NCBI GenBank assembly: GCA_965601955.1 | Contig: OZ271855.1 | Location: 1,364,001-1,428,000 of the forward strand | Origin: RHLJ01 sp965601955 | GTDB lineage: Bacteria; Bacteroidota; Rhodothermia; Balneolales; Balneolaceae | Reading direction: 5' to 3' | DNA: 64,000 bases | In this document: positions 54,537-62,582 of the stretch, piece after piece | Layout of the letters: every line of letters begins with the position of its first letter | How positions within the stretch are numbered: position 1 is the first letter of the stretch | The notes under the pieces: model-generated | The model's database searches: none | Told to the model about the DNA's origin: nothing | What the model saw: the letters and a program-made list of their open reading frames with translations, nothing else | Position numbers and translations under genes: made by a program

Positions 54537-55472
54537 ATGAAAGCATGTTCTTTTTTGCCTGCGGCAACGCAGATGATATACGATATGGGATTAGATAGTA
54601 TGCTGGAAGGGGTAACTTTTGAGTGTCCTGAACAGGCATTAAAAGCAAAACCTCCGGTTGTACGATGTGTACTGGAAGGGAAAAACTACTCTAGTAAAGA
54701 GATCGATAAAATATTCTCGGCAAGTAAAGCGAGTGGCAAAAGCCTTTATTATGTAGATGAGGACCTACTTCATGATATCGCTCCTGATGTTATTTTTACC
54801 CAGGATATTTGTGATGTATGCCAGATCGATACAGAGTGCACCTCCCGCGCAGTGGCTAAACTTTCCAAACAACCAGAGTTAGTTTCATTGACTCCACAGT
54901 CCCTTTTTGATGTATTTGAAAATGCCATTACTATCGCCAAAGCTCTTGGGAAAGAGGAAGTTGCCTATGAGTATTTGAGTAACCTCCAAAACCGCATCAA
55001 TCGAGTTATTGATACACTACGAAAGCACCAGGCACCATTAAGAAGGGTATCGCTGCTCGAATGGATTGACCCGATTTATAACTGCGGTCATTGGATTCCT
55101 CATCAAGTTGGCTACGCTGGAGGAGTAGATATGCTTTCCAATCCATCAGGAGACAGTATCAGGATGGAATGGGAGCGAATTGCAAAGTATGATCCCGAAG
55201 TGCTTATTCTTGCTCCTTGTGGCTTCAATATCGACAGGGCAGCTGAAGAAATGGATATTTTAACCAGTAAAGAAGGTTGGAATCAACTTACCGCAGTTAA
55301 GAATGAAGAAGTATATCTGGTAGATTTTGATTTGTTTACACAATCTTCAGCAAGTACACTAGTCAATGGTATTGAACTGCTGGCTGCTCTTTTCCATCCT
55401 GAAGTTTTTGAAGTACCGGAAGGCTTAAATCAAAAAGTTCGGAAGTGGAATAATCTTCAACCTATTTACTAG
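54537..55472 (+). CDS. BtuF-like cobalamin-binding protein without signal peptide
   Basis: 311 residues in the Fe/B12 periplasmic binding fold (SFLPAATQMIYDMGL, DVIFTQDICDVCQ, YDPEVLILAPCGFNIDRAAEE). It begins directly with the fold and has no leader, so it would be cytosolic unless started elsewhere. It follows the membrane gene by one base and precedes cobU by one base. Its two nearby CxxC-like cysteines (ICDVCQIDTEC) are a notable extra. Confidence 0.8.
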   Translation: MKACSFLPAATQMIYDMGLDSMLEGVTFECPEQALKAKPPVVRCVLEGKNYSSKEIDKIFSASKASGKSLYYVDEDLLHDIAPDVIFTQDICDVCQIDTECTSRAVAKLSKQPELVSLTPQSLFDVFENAITIAKALGKEEVAYEYLSNLQNRINRVIDTLRKHQAPLRRVSLLEWIDPIYNCGHWIPHQVGYAGGVDMLSNPSGDSIRMEWERIAKYDPEVLILAPCGFNIDRAAEEMDILTSKEGWNQLTAVKNEEVYLVDFDLFTQSSASTLVNGIELLAALFHPEVFEVPEGLNQKVRKWNNLQPIY

Positions 55473-55473
55473 T

Positions 55474-55983
55474 ATGCTCACATTTATCACGGGTGGTGCT
55501 CGTAGTGGGAAAAGTCGATACGCACAGGAACGTGCTTTATCACTGAGTGCTAATCCTGTGTACATTGCGACGGCAAAAATCTGGGATTCCGAATTCCAGG
55601 AACGGGTAGATCGTCATGTAGAGGAACGAGGTAAGGAGTGGGTTACCTATGAAGCCTATCAGGAGCTAAATACCCTTCCTCTTCAGAATAAGGTGGTAGT
55701 AATCGATTGCCTTACTCTTTGGCTCACCAATTACTTCAGTGATTTTAAGATGGATGTGGATCAATGCCTGGAATCGTTTAAAGAGGAGTTAAGTGGGTTA
55801 TTGGCTATTGACGCTCACTTCTTACTTATTTCCAATGAGATTGGTATGGGTGTTCATACCCATAGTGAATCCGGGCGAAAGTTCACTGACTTACAGGGAT
55901 GGGCAAATCAACATGCGGCTTCAGTTGCTAACGAAGTGATCTTCATGGTTTCGGGATTGCCAATGACTTTGAAATCTACCTAG
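55474..55983 (+). CDS. cobU: Adenosylcobinamide kinase/adenosylcobinamide-phosphate guanylyltransferase
   Basis: 169 residues with the P-loop TGGARSGKSRYA (6-17), the VDRHVEERGKEW and VVIDCLTLWLTNYF blocks and ISNEIGMGVHTHSESGRKF. It phosphorylates adenosylcobinamide and transfers GMP to it, giving AdoCbi-GDP for CobS. Confidence 0.95.
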   Translation: MLTFITGGARSGKSRYAQERALSLSANPVYIATAKIWDSEFQERVDRHVEERGKEWVTYEAYQELNTLPLQNKVVVIDCLTLWLTNYFSDFKMDVDQCLESFKEELSGLLAIDAHFLLISNEIGMGVHTHSESGRKFTDLQGWANQHAASVANEVIFMVSGLPMTLKST

Positions 55984-55989
55984 GTTTTT

Positions 55990-57054
55990 ATGACACCAGC
56001 AATGATTCCGAGATTTAACATCCAACCTCCAAGCGATAACCTTGATCAAAACCTAAAAGGCCATATTGATCAAAAGACAAAGCCAATAGGAGCACTTGGA
56101 GCTCTGGAATCCATTGCATTTAAAATTGGAAGAATTCAGCAAACCGAAACTCCCAATTTGAATCATCCGCACATTGTGGTTTTTGCAGGTGATCATGGGA
56201 TTGCCCAGTCCGGAGTAAGCGCATACCCGCAAGAAGTAACCCATCAAATGGTACTTAATTTCCTGAACAACGGAGCTGCGATTAATGTGTTTACCCGGCA
56301 GCATGATATCGAACTTTTGGTAGTTGATGCCGGTGTGAATCATGATTTTGGAGATATCACAGATCCACGCTTCCTTTCCAGAAAAGTAGGAATGGGAACT
56401 CGTAACTACCTTAAAGGACTGGCTATGACTGAAGAAGAATTGGCTAAAGCAATCGTTATGGGTGCCAACATTACCGGTTCAATCCATCAAAAAGGATGTA
56501 ATATCATCGGTTTTGGGGAAATGGGAATCGGGAATACTTCTTCAGCTTCGTTGATGATGAGCATCTTACTTAGCCTTCCTTTGAAGTCATGCGTAGGTTC
56601 AGGTACCGGACTTGATGTGGCAGGGGTTCAGCAAAAAAAAGAGATTCTTCAATACGCCCTGGATGCTAATAAAGTGGATTCATCAAATCCTTTGCAGGTT
56701 ATGCAAACATTTGGAGGCTTTGAACTGGCTATGATGCTGGGCGCTTTTTTGCGAGCCGGTGAATTGGGGATGGCTATCCTTGTGGATGGATTCATTGCTT
56801 CAGCTACTTTTTTATGTGCACAGCAAATTGCACCGGCCATTTTGGATTACGCTCTTTTCACTCATTGTTCAAAGGAGGAGGGTCACCATCTTATGCTAAA
56901 AAGATTAGCTCAATCACACATTTTGAACCTGGATTTAAGATTAGGAGAGGGTACCGGATGCGCGCTCGCTTACCCGATTATTGAAAGTTCTGTGCGTTTC
57001 CTTAACGAAATGGCTAGTTTCGAATCTGCTAATGTAAGTACCAAAGATTCGTGA
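55990..57054 (+). CDS. cobT: Nicotinate-nucleotide-dimethylbenzimidazole phosphoribosyltransferase
   Basis: 354 residues. The family signatures are VVFAGDHGIAQSGVSAYPQEVTHQM, GFGEMGIGNTSSASLM, GSGTGLDVAGVQQKKE and the C-terminal LDLRLGEGTGCALAYPIIES carrying the catalytic glutamate. It makes alpha-ribazole phosphate from dimethylbenzimidazole, the lower-ligand half of cobalamin. Overlaps cobS by 4 nt. Confidence 0.97.
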   Translation: MTPAMIPRFNIQPPSDNLDQNLKGHIDQKTKPIGALGALESIAFKIGRIQQTETPNLNHPHIVVFAGDHGIAQSGVSAYPQEVTHQMVLNFLNNGAAINVFTRQHDIELLVVDAGVNHDFGDITDPRFLSRKVGMGTRNYLKGLAMTEEELAKAIVMGANITGSIHQKGCNIIGFGEMGIGNTSSASLMMSILLSLPLKSCVGSGTGLDVAGVQQKKEILQYALDANKVDSSNPLQVMQTFGGFELAMMLGAFLRAGELGMAILVDGFIASATFLCAQQIAPAILDYALFTHCSKEEGHHLMLKRLAQSHILNLDLRLGEGTGCALAYPIIESSVRFLNEMASFESANVSTKDS

Positions 57055-57842
57055 AGAAGGAGCTCCAGATATTTCTAACAGCGGTAATGTTTTATTCTCG
57101 CATTCCCTGCCCGTCTTGGGTAGATCACAGTGAGGAATACCTAAACAAAGCTACGCGTTACTTTCCTCTCGTTGGCTGGATTGTAGGAGTAATTGCTGCG
57201 GGAGTACTGGTTCTGTTATATCCTGTGTTAGGAGTGGAAATAGCTATTATTCTTTCAATGGCTGCCTCCGTGCTTACTACAGGGGCATTTCATGAAGATG
57301 GCTTCGCCGATATGTGCGATGGCTTTGGTGGAGGCTGGACTACCGAGCAAGTACTTACCATTATGAAAGACAGCCGGTTGGGCACCTATGGTGCTATTGG
57401 TTTGTTCCTGATGCTTATTCTCAAATTCTTCCTGACTCTTCAGGTGGTTGAAACGGTTGGAATTGATTGGCTAGTTATAGCTTTTATCCTCGTCTCCTCA
57501 CATTCACTGAGTCGTTTTACTGCCTCCAGTGTTATGCTAAGCCTTCCTTATGTTCAGGATATTGACAAGAGTAAGGTGAAACCTGTTGCAAAGGTACTTC
57601 CAATCAAAGAAGTCATAATAGCCGGTTTTTGGGGAATTCTTCCTTTTGCGGGATTAATTGCACTTCAACAGCAATGGATGTTATTGCTTGTGTTTGTATC
57701 GTTGCTGATAGGAAGAGCCTATTTGATTCGAATATTTAGGAAAAGATTAGGTGGATACACGGGCGATTGTCTTGGTGCCGCACAGCAGGTTTTTGAAGTA
57801 GTGGTTCTTGGCTCAATAATCGGGTTATGGAACTTTATGTAG
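57051..57842 (+). CDS. cobS: Adenosylcobinamide-GDP ribazoletransferase
   Basis: 263 residues, with about six membrane helices. The metal-binding motif GAFHEDGFADMCDGFGGG and the downstream MKDSRLGTYGAIGL are family hallmarks. It joins AdoCbi-GDP with alpha-ribazole (phosphate) at the inner membrane, making cobalamin (phosphate). It starts inside cobT and ends inside cobC. Confidence 0.95.
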   Translation: MKKELQIFLTAVMFYSRIPCPSWVDHSEEYLNKATRYFPLVGWIVGVIAAGVLVLLYPVLGVEIAIILSMAASVLTTGAFHEDGFADMCDGFGGGWTTEQVLTIMKDSRLGTYGAIGLFLMLILKFFLTLQVVETVGIDWLVIAFILVSSHSLSRFTASSVMLSLPYVQDIDKSKVKPVAKVLPIKEVIIAGFWGILPFAGLIALQQQWMLLLVFVSLLIGRAYLIRIFRKRLGGYTGDCLGAAQQVFEVVVLGSIIGLWNFM

Positions 57843-58363
57843 TCCGACATACTACTCCTGACGTCGAATCCCGAATTTGCTACGGGCAATTAGATCTGGA
57901 TGTGGCTGAAACTTTTTCCGAAGAAGCAGAACAGATTAAACTCCAATTACCGGAAACTGTTGATGTGGTTTATACAAGTACACTTAATAGATGCCAAAAG
58001 CTAGCTGAATATGTATATCCGGGTCAATATAAACTGGATTCTCGAATCCTGGAGTTTGACTTTGGAGATTGGGAAGGACTGAAGTGGAGTGAAATCCCAC
58101 ATGAAGCATTAACGATATGGATGGAAAACTACCTGGAGCTTGCACCTCCTAATGGAGAAACGATGAAGTCAATGATTGACAGGGTTCGAAATTTTCTGGA
58201 GGCTGTCACTGAAACAGATACAGAACGAATTGTGATATTTACACATTCAGGTGTAATTCGTGTGCTTCACCATCTAATCAATGATGTGGCTTTGGAAGAT
58301 ATTTTCTCGTTAAAAGTTGACTATGGGGATGTTATCCATTTTGAGCTAACAAATGGATTATAA
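57827..58363 (+). CDS. cobC: Alpha-ribazole phosphatase, histidine phosphatase family
   Basis: 178 residues. The histidine-phosphatase motif is VVRHTTPDV (His8), with second-half VIFTHSGVIRVLHHL. Context in the nucleotide-loop operon points to alpha-ribazole-5'-phosphate (or cobalamin-5'-phosphate) as substrate. Starts 16 bases inside cobS. Confidence 0.92.
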   Translation: MELYVVRHTTPDVESRICYGQLDLDVAETFSEEAEQIKLQLPETVDVVYTSTLNRCQKLAEYVYPGQYKLDSRILEFDFGDWEGLKWSEIPHEALTIWMENYLELAPPNGETMKSMIDRVRNFLEAVTETDTERIVIFTHSGVIRVLHHLINDVALEDIFSLKVDYGDVIHFELTNGL

Positions 58364-58398
58364 CCAACGTGAGTTTGAGATAAGTTTAGTTTTTTTGG

Positions 58399-58435
58399 GC
58401 ATACCTGTCAGGTTTTTAAAGCCTGACAGGTATGC
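58399..58435. repeat. Perfect 14-bp inverted repeat after cobC
   Basis: GCATACCTGTCAGG and its exact complement with a 9-base spacer, in the gap between cobC and the PP-loop gene. It may end the B12 transcript; there is no T-run after the stem. Confidence 0.75.
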
Positions 58436-58521
58436 TGGGATCATTCTAAATGACAAAAAAAACTTGAGCTTGATACCTCTTACTTCGTATCTCGGAATTA
58501 CATTAACTGATAGTATATCGC

Positions 58522-59256
58522 ATGAAAAAAGAATCTGCAGTTTTCAATTGGAGTGGTGGTAAGGATAGCGCTTTGACGCTTTATCAAATCCTGAAAGAGG
58601 GAAGCTTTGATATCGAAACACTGCTGACCAATGTGAATGGGCATCATCAACGGGTTTCTATGCATGGCGTTCGAGTGGAGTTGCTTGAGCTTCAGGCAAA
58701 ACACCTTGGGTTGCCATTACAAATGCTTTCTCTGGCAGAACAGCCTACTATGGATGAGTTTGATGAACTTACCCTTCAAACCTACCAGGCATTTGCGAAA
58801 AAGGGAATTAATAGAGCCATTTTTGGAGATATATTTCTGGAGGATTTGCGCCAATACAGAGATGAGCTGTTAGATAGAGCAGGGTTTAAATGCATATATC
58901 CACTTTGGAAAAGAGACACAACGGAATTGGTCCATGAGTTCATTGATCTTGGTTTCAAAACTATAACTGTGGCTGTGAAATCAGAATTGATGGACGATTC
59001 TTTTGTTGGAAGGGTAATCGATTATGATTTTCTGGAAGAATTACCCGAAGGAGTTGATCCTTGTGGTGAGAATGGGGAATTCCATACGTTTACTTTTGAT
59101 GGCCCTATTTTTAGAGAACCAATTCCTTTTTCTATGGGAGAGAAAATCCATCGATCGTATAACGCCCCGAAGGATGGCACAGAACACGAGGATTTTGATC
59201 ATGAAAAGAACCCCAAAAAGATGGGGTTCTGGTTCTGTGATTTAATTCCGGGTTAA
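58522..59256 (+). CDS. PP-loop ATPase of the diphthine-ammonia ligase (Dph6/MJ0570-like) family
   Basis: 244 residues. The PP-loop SGGKDSALTLYQIL (11-24) and the conserved VNGHHQRVSMHGVRVELLELQA, GINRAIFGDIFLEDLRQYRDELL and DPCGENGEFHTFTFDGPIF mark the family. Eukaryotes and archaea use it to make diphthamide on EF2; bacteria do not have that modification, so the annotation name cannot be literally right. Its position next to the B12 operon suggests a B12-linked amidation or adenylation, which is inference. Confidence 0.88.
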   Translation: MKKESAVFNWSGGKDSALTLYQILKEGSFDIETLLTNVNGHHQRVSMHGVRVELLELQAKHLGLPLQMLSLAEQPTMDEFDELTLQTYQAFAKKGINRAIFGDIFLEDLRQYRDELLDRAGFKCIYPLWKRDTTELVHEFIDLGFKTITVAVKSELMDDSFVGRVIDYDFLEELPEGVDPCGENGEFHTFTFDGPIFREPIPFSMGEKIHRSYNAPKDGTEHEDFDHEKNPKKMGFWFCDLIPG

Positions 59257-59264
59257 GGTATTTC

Positions 59265-59344
59265 GTCATTCCGCGGCGAAAGCCGGAATATGTGAAGGCA
59301 AGACAAGCATACCTTTACAGATCCCGGGTCAGGTCCGGGATGAC
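59265..59344. repeat. Intergenic repeat, GTCATTCCGCGGCG family, copy 2
   Basis: 80 bp with ends GTCATTCCGCGGCG and CCGGGATGAC; it lacks the palindrome found inside copy 1 at 32554-32654 but is otherwise closely similar (GAAAGCCGGAAT, ACCTTTACAGATCC, GGTCAGGTCCGGGATGAC). Confidence 0.8.
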
Positions 59345-59367
59345 CCTTAAAGCAAATATATAAATCG

Positions 59368-59796
59368 TTACTTCTGAAAAACAGCTAATCCAAAATAGCA
59401 AGGTTCTACCGAGCAGGAATACATAGTAACAGATACTTTGTATTGGCCAGATGATTTTGTTTCCAGGTATAGCACCGGGTAATCATCTTCTTCGATATCA
59501 GTATCCAGCTCATTGCCATTCGAATCATACAGATAAAGATCTAAATCCTCGCAATCCTCATCACAAAATCCCTGGAAAACATATTCTTTGGAAGAATCGA
59601 GGTAAAACGTCCAGTCATTATCCGAGCCTTCATTTATGGTGCCTACGATATAATTCTTAACAGAATACCCCATATCGGAGATGTTATCGTAAGCTTCCTG
59701 GATCTGAGTCCATACGACATCGGTATAAGATTGTGCCTGAGAAGGAATGCTCATTATCGCGAGCATAGCAATGCCCAAAGAAATTCTTTTAATCAT
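59368..59796 (-). CDS. Secreted small acidic protein, unknown
   Basis: 142 residues with a signal peptide (MIKRISLGIAMLAIMSIPSQAQ). The rest looks like a single beta-sandwich domain resembling pre-peptidase C-terminal (PPC) domains: DNDWTFYLDSSKEYVFQGFCDEDCEDLDLYLYDSNGNELDTD. Four cysteines are present. No enzyme motif; role unknown. Confidence 0.6.
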   Translation of the reverse strand: MIKRISLGIAMLAIMSIPSQAQSYTDVVWTQIQEAYDNISDMGYSVKNYIVGTINEGSDNDWTFYLDSSKEYVFQGFCDEDCEDLDLYLYDSNGNELDTDIEEDDYPVLYLETKSSGQYKVSVTMYSCSVEPCYFGLAVFQK

Positions 59797-59839
59797 TTTA
59801 TTGTACCCTTAATTAGTAGTTAGTTTCGCGAATATACGT

Positions 59840-61576
59840 TTATGCGCCCAAATCTTTCAACATCGAATCTATCACAAAACCTAAAGATGCATCCGTTTCG
59901 TAATACTTCTCAGCGCTTTCAAGAGAGGTATTTACGCTGCAATAGAATTTGATTTTTGGCTCTGTTCCGGAAGGCCGGGCAGAAACAGTGCCTCCATCTT
60001 CTGTGATAAATTGAAGAACATTGGCCTTTGGAAGATCAATTGGAGTGACTTCTCCGGTTTCAAGGTTCTTTTCTTCTTGAGTTTGGTAATCCTTTAAGAT
60101 GGTCAGTTTTGAGCCGCCTAAGCTTTGAGGAGGGTTACTTCTGAAATTAGCCATCATTTGTTGAATTTCTTCGGCTCCTGCTTTTCCCTTTTTAGTGACG
60201 GAAACCAGCTTTTCCTTAAAGAAACCATGCTCCACATACATTTCGAGAAGAGCCTCAAATAAGCTACTGCCTTTGTCTTTATAATAAGCGGCCATTTCAG
60301 CAATAATTACCGCGGAGACTACTGCATCTTTATCCCGTACATGTTCACCGATTAAGTACCCATAGCTTTCTTCACCTCCGGCAATAAATTGTTTTTTGCC
60401 TTCCAGCTCGGTGATAAGCTCTCCAATGTATTTGAACCCGGTTAGTGTATTGAAGCACTCTACTCCATAAGACTCAGCAATTCGATCGATGAGATAAGAA
60501 GTAACGATCGTTTTAACGATATACTCATTTCCGGTGAGTTTACCAGCCTCTTTCCATGCCGTAAGCATGTAGTTGATAATTAAAGTGCCGGTCATATTTC
60601 CATTAAACAGAATCCATTCACCCTTGTCGTTTTTTACAGCAATACCAACACGGTCAGCGTCCGGGTCAGTGGCCATTACAAGCTCCGCATCAATCTCTTT
60701 TGCTTTAGCCATAGCCATGCTTAGTGCTTCCTGTTCCTCAGGATTTGGATAAATAACAGTTGGGAAGTTGCCATCTACCACCATTTGTTCTTCCACAAGC
60801 GTTACATTCTCAAATCCATACGCTTTTAAAGCGGGAGGGACAGATACTCCTCCGGTTCCATGGATAGGTGAGAAGACGATGCTAATATCCTTTTGCCGTT
60901 GAATGGCATCTCTGGAAACAGAAAGCTTAACTAATTCATCCAGGTATTTTTGATCAATCTCTTCTCCTATGTTTTCAATGTGATCAGGGTTTCCATCAAA
61001 TTTCACATCTTCAACCCCGGAAATCTTCTGGACCTCTTCCATTACCATTTTATCATAGGGAGCTACAAATTGACCTCCATCTGCACCATAGGCTTTATAG
61101 CCATTATACTCTTTGGGATTGTGTGAAGCAGTAAGCACCACTCCACTTTGGCATCCCAGTTCTCTGATTGCATAAGAGAGTTCAGGAGTAGGACGCAGAG
61201 CTTCAAAGAAGTAAACATAAATACCATTGGCTGAGAATACATCAGAGACTACTTTAGCAAGCGTATCTGAATTATTTCGGCAATCATAAGCAATGGCAAC
61301 TTTTACCTGCTCATTTGGATAGGTCTTTTTTAGGAAATTGCTGAGTCCCTGGGTTGCCATCCCAAAGGTGTACTTGTTTACCCTGTTTGAACCAATTCCC
61401 ATAATTCCTCTCAGGCCTCCTGTTCCAAATTCCAGGTCTTTGTAAAAGGCATCTGTAAGCTCTGTGAACTGCTCTTTATCCAACATTTGTTGAATAGCAG
61501 ATTTAGTAGTCTCGTCATATCCCCCTGCTAGCCATTGATTAATTTTCTCTTGTACAGCTGGTTCTAAAGCGCCCAT
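59840..61576 (-). CDS. Phospho-sugar mutase (phosphoglucomutase/phosphomannomutase family)
   Basis: 578 residues, the length of the PgcA-type. The phosphoserine loop is in LTASHNPKEYNGYKAYG, the metal loop in ATDPDADRVGIA, the sugar loop in AGGEESYGYLIG and the phosphate-binding loop in SARPSGTEPKIKFY. Likely interconverts glucose-1-phosphate and glucose-6-phosphate (or related). The exact sugar is not decided by sequence. Confidence 0.93.
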   Translation of the reverse strand: MGALEPAVQEKINQWLAGGYDETTKSAIQQMLDKEQFTELTDAFYKDLEFGTGGLRGIMGIGSNRVNKYTFGMATQGLSNFLKKTYPNEQVKVAIAYDCRNNSDTLAKVVSDVFSANGIYVYFFEALRPTPELSYAIRELGCQSGVVLTASHNPKEYNGYKAYGADGGQFVAPYDKMVMEEVQKISGVEDVKFDGNPDHIENIGEEIDQKYLDELVKLSVSRDAIQRQKDISIVFSPIHGTGGVSVPPALKAYGFENVTLVEEQMVVDGNFPTVIYPNPEEQEALSMAMAKAKEIDAELVMATDPDADRVGIAVKNDKGEWILFNGNMTGTLIINYMLTAWKEAGKLTGNEYIVKTIVTSYLIDRIAESYGVECFNTLTGFKYIGELITELEGKKQFIAGGEESYGYLIGEHVRDKDAVVSAVIIAEMAAYYKDKGSSLFEALLEMYVEHGFFKEKLVSVTKKGKAGAEEIQQMMANFRSNPPQSLGGSKLTILKDYQTQEEKNLETGEVTPIDLPKANVLQFITEDGGTVSARPSGTEPKIKFYCSVNTSLESAEKYYETDASLGFVIDSMLKDLGA

Positions 61577-61790
61577 TATAAATGTTGGTTTTGGTTCAAA
61601 TTTGTGAGTTGCGAATATAGAAATTTATAGAGTTTAATTAGAGTGTTTGATTCGTTACTCTTTTAAGCTTTTGTAATCTTTGCAGGGCATCTCGCAAAAA
61701 GATTTGGCTCTCAGGGTTCAAAAAATGGTTTTTCTCTTTTTTTGAGCTTATTATCAAAGGTTAGCGATCTAATTTCAAACATTTAGTACT

Positions 61791-62543
61791 GTGAATACAA
61801 ACAAATACTTAACATTCTGTTTTATCATTTTGATCGGAGCTAGCTTTGCCTGCAAGAGCTCACAAGAATTAGCGGATAATTCATCTTCCACTGAATCGTC
61901 AGGTACCACTACTACTCAAACAGCTTCTTCAGAAGAGTTGGAGGATTTATACTGGCAACGGATTCAAGAGTCTAAAATGAATTTTGTACAAGCTGATGTA
62001 GACTTCATGACGGGCATGATTGCTCATCACGCCCAGGCCTTAATCATGTCAGATTTAGCTCCAAAAAATGGAGCAAGCCCTGAAGTTCAGAGACTAGCCG
62101 CAAGAATTATCAATGCCCAGAAAGACGAGATAGCGACCATGCAGACATGGCTCAAAGATCGTGGTCAACCCGTACCAAAGGTTCAAATTGAAGGATTAAT
62201 GCTCATGATTCATACAGAAGGTGGAGATCACGGTGGACATGGAGGCCACGGTGGTCATGGAGGTCACGATCACATGAATATGGCAGGTATGTTGACCCAG
62301 GAGCAATTGGTTGAATTATCAGAAGCAAAGGGCATCGATTTTGATCGTCTATTTTTGGAGTATATGATCCAACATCACCTGGGCGCCGTTACTATGGTAG
62401 AAACGCTAATCAGCACGGATGGCGCGGTGCAGGACGAAGCTGCTTTTCGATTAGCCACTGATATCAATGTGGATCAGATTACCGAAATCGAGCGCATGAA
62501 ATTAATGCTCCTCGGTATCACGCCTACCGACGAACTTGACTAA
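61791..62543 (+). CDS. DUF305 family lipoprotein with His-rich loop
   Basis: 250 residues from a GTG start. Lipobox-like LIGASFAC gives a lipoprotein. The DUF305 signatures are VDFMTGMIAHHAQALIMSDLA and FLEYMIQHHLGAVTMVETLI, both with paired histidines. Between them is a Gly/His stretch (GGDHGGHGGHGGHGGHDHMN) likely to bind metal ions such as copper. Periplasmic metal handling is suspected. It is 39 bp upstream of the next gene. Confidence 0.85.
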   Translation: MNTNKYLTFCFIILIGASFACKSSQELADNSSSTESSGTTTTQTASSEELEDLYWQRIQESKMNFVQADVDFMTGMIAHHAQALIMSDLAPKNGASPEVQRLAARIINAQKDEIATMQTWLKDRGQPVPKVQIEGLMLMIHTEGGDHGGHGGHGGHGGHDHMNMAGMLTQEQLVELSEAKGIDFDRLFLEYMIQHHLGAVTMVETLISTDGAVQDEAAFRLATDINVDQITEIERMKLMLLGITPTDELD

Positions 62544-62582
62544 TTACATTTATCAATAACTCAATAACCAATACATAACAGC

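Noticed and set aside
62220..62270. Short tandem repeats (GGTGGACATGG-like) as a possible array
   Set aside because: They are codons for the Gly-His run of the DUF305 protein, not spaced repeats.
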